Source of the DNA: Oscillospiraceae bacterium
GTDB taxonomy: Bacteria > Bacillota > Clostridia > Oscillospirales > Acutalibacteraceae
Direction of reading: 5' to 3'
NCBI GenBank assembly: GCA_902796295.1
Contig: CADBOL010000225.1
Span: forward strand, 1 to 11,886
DNA: 11,886 nt
The first letter of the stretch is position 1; every line of letters begins with the position of its first letter. The position numbers were made by a program, and so were the translations under genes. The notes below the pieces were generated by a model. It did not search any database, was not told where the DNA came from, and worked only from the letters and a program-made list of their open reading frames with translations. This document shows, piece after piece, positions 6,944-11,886 of this stretch.

Positions 6944-8283
6944 AGCTTGAAATTCCGGCTTATGTCAATACAGCTCTCGAGTTGCTTTATGACGCCGGAT
7001 ATGAAGGGTATGTGGTCGGAGGCGCAGTCCGCGATGCGGTAATGGGACTCGAAGCGCATGATTATGATATTACATCTTCAGCACTTCCGCGCGAAATAAA
7101 AGACGTTTTTTCCTCCTTCAGAGTAATTGAGACCGGCATTAAACACGGCACTGTCACTGTATTGATTGATGATATGCCGCTGGAGATTACGACATACAGG
7201 ATTGACGGCGAATACAGTGACAGACGAAGACCCGATAATGTATTGTTTACTTCGGAGCTGAAATCGGATCTTTCCAGACGGGACTTTACCTGTAATGCTC
7301 TAGCATACAGCCCCTCTGAAGGGGTTATTGATTATTTCGGCGGATCGGATGATATCAGGAACAGAATAATCAGATGCGTGGGCGTTCCGGAAATAAGATT
7401 TGAAGAGGATGCTCTTCGTATTTTGCGCGCTCTCAGATTCTCAAGCGTTCTCGGTTTTGATATCGACCCTGAAACAGCCCGCGCAATTCATACCCGGAAA
7501 AACCTTCTCGGATATGTATCTCAGGAGAGAATTTTTGCCGAGCTTACAAAGCTTCTCTGCGGAAAAGAAGCAGGCAGAATCCTGCGGGATTACCCGGATG
7601 TCATCTTTTTTATTATACCGGAGCTTTCTGCAATGAAAGGCTGCTCTCAGAATCACCCGAGGCATATCTATGATGTATGGGAACATACAATTCATTCTGT
7701 CGACAGTATCAGGGATGATCCGGATTTGCGCCTTGCTATGCTGTTTCATGACAGCGGCAAGCCTTTTGTTAAGACCGAGGATGCCGACGGCATAAATCAC
7801 TTTTATTCTCACGCCGTTAAAAGTGCGGAAATTGCCGAAATTGTGCTGAAAAGATTCAGGTCATCAAATAAAATCAGAAATCATGTCTGCAGACTTGTTG
7901 AGTATCACGGATTTACTCCCGATAAACTCAGTCCGAAAACATATAAACGTTATATTTCCGATTTCGGAGCCGATACGGTCAAAGAATTGTTTGAAGTCAG
8001 AGAAGCGGACCTGCGGGCACAGAATCCGGAGTATCTTTCTCAGTCGCTTAAAGAAAATTCGGACGGATATAAGGTTTTTGAAGATGTTCTGAAGAAAGAA
8101 TCATGTTTCGGTCTTAAGGATCTTGCAGTTGACGGCAACGATCTGTTAAATCTCGGCTTTACCGAGTCTGCATATCTCGGAAAAGTTCTTTCATCTCTGT
8201 TTGATGAGGTAATTGATAACAGGATAACAAATACCAAAGAGGCCCTTCTTGAAAGGGCAAAGGAGTATCTTAATGAAAATTGA
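6934..8283 (+). CDS. cca: CCA tRNA nucleotidyltransferase with HD domain
   Basis: This enzyme adds or repairs the 3'-terminal CCA of tRNAs without a nucleic-acid template. The 449-residue protein has the class II signature: GGAVRD (29-34), the metal-binding DYDIT (43-47, Asp43/Asp45), the RRDFTCNALAY flexible-loop motif (115-125), and EDALRILRALRF (158-169), the family's motif region near the nucleotide-selecting residues. An HD-superfamily domain follows, with H251, then H272-D273 in FHDSGKP. HD domains of such enzymes can have phosphohydrolase activity, though this one is untested. The ATG at 6934 overlaps the ArsC-like gene by 10 bases behind a weak GGAAA. The 3' end overlaps the FemX-like gene by 11 bases, so these are almost certainly co-transcribed. 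Essential or near-essential, cytoplasmic. Confidence 0.96.
   Translation: MGIKLEIPAYVNTALELLYDAGYEGYVVGGAVRDAVMGLEAHDYDITSSALPREIKDVFSSFRVIETGIKHGTVTVLIDDMPLEITTYRIDGEYSDRRRPDNVLFTSELKSDLSRRDFTCNALAYSPSEGVIDYFGGSDDIRNRIIRCVGVPEIRFEEDALRILRALRFSSVLGFDIDPETARAIHTRKNLLGYVSQERIFAELTKLLCGKEAGRILRDYPDVIFFIIPELSAMKGCSQNHPRHIYDVWEHTIHSVDSIRDDPDLRLAMLFHDSGKPFVKTEDADGINHFYSHAVKSAEIAEIVLKRFRSSNKIRNHVCRLVEYHGFTPDKLSPKTYKRYISDFGADTVKELFEVREADLRAQNPEYLSQSLKENSDGYKVFEDVLKKESCFGLKDLAVDGNDLLNLGFTESAYLGKVLSSLFDEVIDNRITNTKEALLERAKEYLNEN
8259..8265 (+). promoter_or_regulatory. Ribosome binding site setting the start of the FemX-like gene
   Basis: AAAGGAG lies inside the end of cca, seven bases before the ATG at 8273. 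It favours that ATG over the in-frame upstream ATG at 8249, which would add eight residues not expected for the family. Confidence 0.8.
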
Positions 8284-9322
8284 AACCGTAAAAGTCAATG
8301 AAGCAAAGGAATTTGACGATTTTATAAAATCTCATCCCAAAGGTCATATGATGCAGACTTCAATGTGGGGTAAGGTTAAAAAAGAATGGGATTGGACCGG
8401 TTTTATTTTACGTGATGACAGCGGTGTTATCAAGGGCGTTTGCGGCGTTCTCCTCCGTAAGATGCCTTATACTTCATTTAAAATGATGTATGCTCCCCGG
8501 GGACCGGTCTGTGACCTTGACGACAAAGAAACCGTAACCGCGCTGTTAAAAGCCGTTGCGGATTACGGAAAGAAGAATAAAGCTTTTACTTTTAAAATCG
8601 ATACAGATACTCCTGTGAGTAACACTGAGTATATCAATCTCCTAAAATCACTCGGATTCACTTTCAGGGATAATAACGAAAAATTCGAATCTGTTCAGGC
8701 GAGATATATATTCCGCCTGCCGCTTGAAGGCAGGACAGAGGAAGAGGTAATGGCGGGATTTCACTCAAAGACCCGCTACAATACCCGCCTTGCCGAAAGA
8801 AAGGGAGTCAGAATTGAGATTAAAGGCAAAGAATTCTGTGAGGATTTTCATAATCTGATGCTTGTCACCGGCGAAAGAGATAACTTCGCCACACGCAGTA
8901 CCGGTTATTTTGAAAGGATTATGGATGCTTTCGGAGATGATGCAAAGCTTTGTTTTGCATATTATGAGGATGAATTGCTTGCCGGCGCTCTTGACGTTCA
9001 TGTAGGGGATAAAGTCTGGTATGTTTACGGCGCGAGCTCAAATGAGCACAGGAATCTGATGCCTACTTACTTAGTTCAGTGGACAATGATAAAATGGGCT
9101 ATGGAGGAAGGGTGCAGTTGGTATGATTTCAGAGGCGGATATCCCGATGAAAACAATCCTCTTCACGGTATCTATAAATTCAAAAAAGGCTTTTGCAACG
9201 ATTACATTGAGTTTATGGGAGAAGCCGATCTGATCATGAATAGATTTGCCTATACATTTGTAAACAAGGCAACAGAATTAATGAAATCAACAAGAAAACT
9301 CAGGGCGAAAATACTCAAATAA
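8273..9322 (+). CDS. FemX-like aminoacyl-tRNA:peptidoglycan-precursor aminoacyltransferase
   Basis: A 349-residue protein of the FemABX family, which transfers amino acids from aminoacyl-tRNA to the lysine or diaminopimelate side chain of cell-wall precursors. Two GNAT-like halves are visible: the first ends near residue 150, and the second begins at HSKTRYNTRLAERKGV (164-179), the usual basic motif. YVYGASSN (250-257), WYDFRG (283-288) and GIYKFKKGF (299-307) are characteristic of the second domain. It lacks the long coiled coil of staphylococcal FemA/B and so matches the shorter FemX layout (~335-350 residues). It should act at the inner face of the membrane on lipid II or a soluble precursor. 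Which amino acid it adds cannot be read from the sequence. It is the last gene of the fucosidase-led transcript and overlaps cca by 11 bases. Confidence 0.88.
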   Translation: MKIETVKVNEAKEFDDFIKSHPKGHMMQTSMWGKVKKEWDWTGFILRDDSGVIKGVCGVLLRKMPYTSFKMMYAPRGPVCDLDDKETVTALLKAVADYGKKNKAFTFKIDTDTPVSNTEYINLLKSLGFTFRDNNEKFESVQARYIFRLPLEGRTEEEVMAGFHSKTRYNTRLAERKGVRIEIKGKEFCEDFHNLMLVTGERDNFATRSTGYFERIMDAFGDDAKLCFAYYEDELLAGALDVHVGDKVWYVYGASSNEHRNLMPTYLVQWTMIKWAMEEGCSWYDFRGGYPDENNPLHGIYKFKKGFCNDYIEFMGEADLIMNRFAYTFVNKATELMKSTRKLRAKILK

Positions 9323-9330
9323 TTATTTTT

Positions 9331-9357
9331 TAATCCCGGAGTCGCTGCCCAGGATTA
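9331..9357 (+). terminator. Possible weak hairpin terminator after the FemX-like gene
   Basis: TAATCC (9331-9336) pairs with GGATTA (9352-9357), with a small inner GG/CC pairing, followed by a T-rich but interrupted stretch (9358-9370). It lies 8 bases after the stop codon. The stem is short, so termination may be partial and read-through into the next unit is possible. Confidence 0.35.
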
Positions 9358-9397
9358 TTTGTAATTATTTTGATACGAATTTGTAATATCTTGTAAA

Positions 9398-9426
9398 TTG
9401 AAATAGTTAAATATATGTAGTAAATT
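9398..9426 (+). promoter_or_regulatory. Tentative promoter for the SGNH/DUF4358 unit
   Basis: The 141-base spacer 9323-9463 is very AT-rich. TTGAAA (9398-9403) is followed after 17 bases by TAAATT (9421-9426), a poor -10 match. Other AT-rich hexamers nearby could serve as well. Apart from the weak hairpin at 9331-9357 and the AGGGG ribosome binding site at 9453-9457, I see nothing else in this spacer. Confidence 0.3.
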
Positions 9427-9463
9427 TATAGCACAACACAATTATATATTTCAGGGGACTAAA

Positions 9464-10255
9464 ATGAAAGAGAATAAGGGTGGCAATTCTCGTCTTTTTG
9501 CCTTAGTGATGATCGTTATTGTTATAGCGGTTGTTGTTTTTATATTTTTATTTAATTCAAAGTCCGATCCTACAGTCGGCGTAAATCCGGATATTGAGAG
9601 CGAATCAGCTGTTTCTGTTTCAGAAACGGCTTTTGAGACTACTACGGAGGTTACGCAGTCCGAGCCGCCTTCATCGGCGTCTCAGGAAGATCTGGATTTT
9701 GATTTTTCTGTTTTTGACAATTCTGTGTTTCTAGGCAATTCGAGAGTTCTTGCTCTCGGAAATTATGACATAGCCAAAAATGTCTATGCCAAGGTAGGCC
9801 TTACTGTCAGCACAGTTTTCACCGATAAGGCGGAGGGAAGCTCGGTTCCCGTTATTGAAGAGTTAAACGGTAAAAACTATGAAAGAGTCTTTCTTATGTT
9901 CGGCGACAATGAGTGCGGATGGGGCTCCATGGATACTTTTATCAATCAGTATGTTAAGCTCATCGGTAAAGTAAGGGAAAAATGCCCCGGCGCCAAAGTG
10001 TATCTGCTTTCATGTCTTCCGATTTCAAAAGAATGCTCTGATAAAAATGTCTATCAGTATAATTCTGATAATATCGAAAAGATTAACGGCATTATCAAGA
10101 CCATAGCCGAAGAACAGGATTGCAGTTATATTGACTGCGCTTCATCAGTCAAGGGCAGTGACGGTTACCTTCCTGATAATTATTCAAAAGACGGTACTCA
10201 TCTGTATAAAGAATTTGATTTGATATGGGCAAGATATGTTGCCGAAAACATGTGA
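9464..10255 (+). CDS. Membrane-anchored SGNH/GDSL-hydrolase-like protein
   Basis: 263 residues. A single membrane segment (about 11-30) preceded by positive charges suggests an N-terminal anchor with the rest outside. A Ser/Thr/Glu-rich low-complexity linker (about 43-75) leads to an SGNH-type domain. Block I is read as FLGNSRV, with Ser93 the candidate nucleophile and Asn replacing the usual Asp of GDS. Block III is FGDNE (146-150), and block V is DGTH with Asp243 and His246. In Gram-positive bacteria such domains often act as esterases or acyltransferases on peptidoglycan, exopolysaccharide or teichoic acids; the substrate here is unknown. The ATG follows AGGGG by six bases. It is followed after 17 bases by a lipoprotein gene, so the pair probably acts at the cell surface. 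Confidence 0.75.
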   Translation: MKENKGGNSRLFALVMIVIVIAVVVFIFLFNSKSDPTVGVNPDIESESAVSVSETAFETTTEVTQSEPPSSASQEDLDFDFSVFDNSVFLGNSRVLALGNYDIAKNVYAKVGLTVSTVFTDKAEGSSVPVIEELNGKNYERVFLMFGDNECGWGSMDTFINQYVKLIGKVREKCPGAKVYLLSCLPISKECSDKNVYQYNSDNIEKINGIIKTIAEEQDCSYIDCASSVKGSDGYLPDNYSKDGTHLYKEFDLIWARYVAENM

Positions 10256-10272
10256 TTTTTTGGGGGATAAAA

Positions 10273-10740
10273 ATGAAAAAAATAATTGTATTATCAATCC
10301 TGGCAGTTATGATATTCTGCCTTTGTTCTTGTTCCGGCGGCGGGATTACAATCGAAGATGCCGATAAGGCCGCTTTTGCTCTTGTGACATCTCTTGAGTT
10401 TGATGATGATATGGCAGAGACAGAAAATGATGCCACTACTCTCAAAAAATACGGTCTTGATGAAAACTCCGGTGTTGTGAATGTTTCAAGATATGTCGGC
10501 AGCGGTGCAACCGCTGATGAAGTTGCTGTTTTTGAGTGTTCTTCTGCAGAAGGTGTTGCCAAAGTCAAAGAGGCAATAGATTCAAGAATCAAGTATCTGC
10601 ATGACGGTTACGCAAGTTACGGTCCTGAAGAGGTTCCGAAAATTGACAGCGCAAACGTGCTTGAATACGGTAATTTTGTTGTTTTCTGTATCAGCAAGAC
10701 GCCCGAAAAAACAGCTGAAATTCTTTCCGGTCTCAAATAA
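10273..10740 (+). CDS. DUF4358-type lipoprotein
   Basis: 155 residues. It begins with MKK, a hydrophobic stretch and a lipobox LCSC with Cys20 as the likely lipidated residue, so it is predicted to be tethered outside the membrane. The mature part matches my recollection of DUF4358: an ADKAAFAL start, a YVGSGATADEVAVFE core (65-79), a helix VKEAIDSRI, and a VPKIDSANVLEYGNFVVF strand region. Function of the domain is unknown. The ATG at 10273 was chosen over an in-frame ATG at 10225 inside the preceding gene because it gives a complete lipoprotein signal and has GGGGG six bases upstream. It forms a two-gene unit with the SGNH protein and ends at a strong terminator. Confidence 0.85.
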   Translation: MKKIIVLSILAVMIFCLCSCSGGGITIEDADKAAFALVTSLEFDDDMAETENDATTLKKYGLDENSGVVNVSRYVGSGATADEVAVFECSSAEGVAKVKEAIDSRIKYLHDGYASYGPEEVPKIDSANVLEYGNFVVFCISKTPEKTAEILSGLK

Positions 10741-10747
10741 ATTTTAA

Positions 10748-10771
10748 GGGCTGCCGCAGAAGCGGCAGCCC
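10748..10771 (+). terminator. Strong hairpin terminator
   Basis: GGGCTGCCGC (10748-10757) and GCGGCAGCCC (10762-10771) form a perfect 10-bp stem with an AGAA loop, followed by GTCTTTTAT. It lies 7 bases after the DUF4358 stop and 5 bases from the end of the convergent HAD gene. The opposite strand has only a broken T-rich tail, so it may also work weakly for the leftward transcript. Confidence 0.9.
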
Positions 10772-10776
10772 GTCTT

Positions 10777-11595
10777 TTATATCAACGCGTATTTGTATAT
10801 TGCCTTGGCGACTCCGTCCCCGGTATTCCTGTCTGTGATAAACCGGGCGGCGGATTTTGTTTTATCATCGGCATTTTCCATTGCAATTCCGTAACCTGCA
10901 GTCCGGAGCATCGGAATATCGTTACCTGCATCTCCGAGAGCCATTACTTCTTCTTCGGTTATTCCCATATATCTGCAGATACCGGACACGGCGCTCCCTT
11001 TGTCGGCACCCGCCTTTGTAAACTCGATACTGCTTTTGACTGAGCTTGAAACAAAGATATCGGGAATTGATGTGAGATAAGATAGAGCAGTGTCTGAATC
11101 TTTTTCGCTTTCAGTATAAAAGATTACTTTCTCCACATCTCTGCCTTTGAGCTCCGCCGTGAAGTCTTTTACAACTGTTATACCTTTGCCTAATTCTTTG
11201 ATAAATACGGGAGGAATTATACTGTACGGAAATTCTTCACCGTCTTTTTTTTGAGCATAAGCACGGCCGTCAACATAAAGTTCAATGAATCTGCTGTATT
11301 TTTCAAGATAAGGGAGAAATGACGAAGCAGTTTCCCATCCCATACAGTTTTTGTAAAAAATCTTATCCCTTAATCTGTCATAGACTCCGGCGCCGTTTGA
11401 AAACATTATATAATCAATTTCCGGAATCTGTTCGCAGATATTTCCGGTTGTTGATAAAGTCCTGCCGGTAGCTATAGCCAGCTTTATTCCTTTGCTGTGC
11501 GCCTCAGAGAGAGCTTCTCTGTTGTCTTGACTTACGGTTATATGATCATCGGACAGAAGAGTTCCGTCCATATCCATTGCTATCAGTTTAATCAT
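10777..11595 (-). CDS. Cof-type HAD-IIB phosphatase
   Basis: A 272-residue haloacid-dehalogenase-superfamily phosphatase of the Cof/YidA group. Motif I is DMDGT (8-12; Asp8 nucleophile, Asp10 acid/base), motif II is in ATGRT (42-46), motif III lysine is in ADKG (197-200, Lys199), and motif IV is GDAGNDIPML (221-230), with Asp222 and Asp226 binding magnesium. A large C2-type cap lies between about residues 85 and 195. These cytoplasmic enzymes dephosphorylate sugar phosphates, flavin or pyridoxal phosphates and similar metabolites; the substrate cannot be told from sequence. The ATG at 11595 overlaps the end of hydF by 8 bases and its ribosome binding site is weak, so translation is probably coupled to hydF. 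Confidence 0.93.
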   Translation of the reverse strand: MIKLIAMDMDGTLLSDDHITVSQDNREALSEAHSKGIKLAIATGRTLSTTGNICEQIPEIDYIMFSNGAGVYDRLRDKIFYKNCMGWETASSFLPYLEKYSRFIELYVDGRAYAQKKDGEEFPYSIIPPVFIKELGKGITVVKDFTAELKGRDVEKVIFYTESEKDSDTALSYLTSIPDIFVSSSVKSSIEFTKAGADKGSAVSGICRYMGITEEEVMALGDAGNDIPMLRTAGYGIAMENADDKTKSAARFITDRNTGDGVAKAIYKYALI

Positions 11596-11886
11596 TATTC
11601 AAAACCTGTATTCCTCTGTCAAGAATTCCGTTGATTTCTGCAATAGCTGTGCCGTAATTAGTCATCGGCACATTACTTCCCTGAGCGGCTCTGCATCTCG
11701 CGAGCATCTCGTTATCATTCAGCATACATGCTCCGCAGTGAATAATCATATCATAATCCGACAGATTTTCCGGAAACCCGTGACCTGACGTGAACTCAAA
11801 AACAAGATCTTTTCCGGTGTAGTCTTTCAGCCAGGCCGGAAGTTTCACGGTGCCGATATCTTCGCATTGTCTGTGATGTGTACATC
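11588..11886 (-). CDS. hydF: HydF, [FeFe]-hydrogenase H-cluster maturation GTPase (C-terminal fragment)
   Basis: Only the last 98 codons are in the window; the gene continues past 11886. The frame is open through the right edge, so the GTG at 11848 is internal. The visible part holds the HydF cluster-binding motif: CTH (codons at about 11884-11876), then 45 residues, then HCGAC, followed by MLN and a VPMTNYGTAIAEINGIL tail typical of HydF. The Cys residues bind a [4Fe-4S] cluster on which the diiron subcluster is assembled before transfer to the hydrogenase. The spacing is close to the CxH...HCxxC pattern of the family. Its presence implies an [FeFe]-hydrogenase elsewhere in the genome and a hydrogen-producing fermentative anaerobe. 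Confidence 0.93.
   Translation of the reverse strand, partial: CTHHRQCEDIGTVKLPAWLKDYTGKDLVFEFTSGHGFPENLSDYDMIIHCGACMLNDNEMLARCRAAQGSNVPMTNYGTAIAEINGILDRGIQVLNND

Noticed and set aside
7311..7324. CCCCT-CTGA-AGGGG hairpin that might be a terminator or attenuator.
   Set aside because: It is inside the cca coding region, has a 5-bp stem and lacks a T-run.
11846..11848. GTG as the start of a short 86-codon gene at the right edge.
   Set aside because: The frame stays open upstream to the window edge and encodes the CTH part of the HydF cluster motif, so this is the interior of hydF.

Overview
The window looks like a chromosomal stretch from a strictly anaerobic, gut-type member of the Clostridia (Oscillospirales/Christensenellales-like). 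This is inferred from the proteins: the C-terminus of the [FeFe]-hydrogenase maturase HydF, a FemX-type Fem transferase, a class II CCA-adding enzyme with an HD domain, and a DUF4358 lipoprotein. The DNA is moderately AT-rich, has strong purine-rich ribosome binding sites, and uses the standard code with TGA as stop. I see no rRNA, tRNA, CRISPR array, insertion sequence or phage gene.

Positions 1-6603 form a carbohydrate-degradation block. A 5'-truncated glycoside-hydrolase-like protein of uncertain family reads rightward to 1794. It meets a leftward operon at a shared bidirectional hairpin terminator. Read from its promoter, that operon (5114 back to 1817) holds a GH92 alpha-mannosidase-like enzyme, a 72-residue cysteine-rich protein, and a sialidase-fold enzyme with four Asp-boxes. 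The genes are joined by TGATG and ATGA stop/start overlaps. A GH29 alpha-L-fucosidase is transcribed divergently. The two promoters lie back to back, with core elements placed symmetrically around base 5118. None of the complete enzymes (sialidase-fold, GH92, GH29) has a signal peptide, so they probably act in the cytoplasm on imported host-type oligosaccharides (N-glycan or mucin fragments). No transporter or regulator for them is in view.

Positions 6605-9322 continue rightward from the fucosidase with a 1-base gap and then 10- and 11-base overlaps: an ArsC/Spx-family thioredoxin-fold protein, the CCA-adding tRNA nucleotidyltransferase, and a FemX-like aminoacyl-tRNA-dependent peptidoglycan branching enzyme. 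A glycan enzyme is thus followed by two tRNA-linked housekeeping functions in what looks like one transcript.

Positions 9323-10740 hold a 141-base AT-rich spacer and then a two-gene envelope unit: a membrane-anchored SGNH-hydrolase-like protein and a DUF4358 lipoprotein. The unit ends in a perfect 10-bp hairpin terminator. From the other side, a leftward pair runs into this terminator: hydF (only its last 98 codons are in the window), overlapped by 8 bases by a Cof-type HAD phosphatase gene.

The window is mostly recognisable families. The parts least explained by known biology are the small cysteine-rich protein translationally coupled inside the glycosidase operon, the family-uncertain hydrolase at the left edge, and the symmetric divergent promoter.
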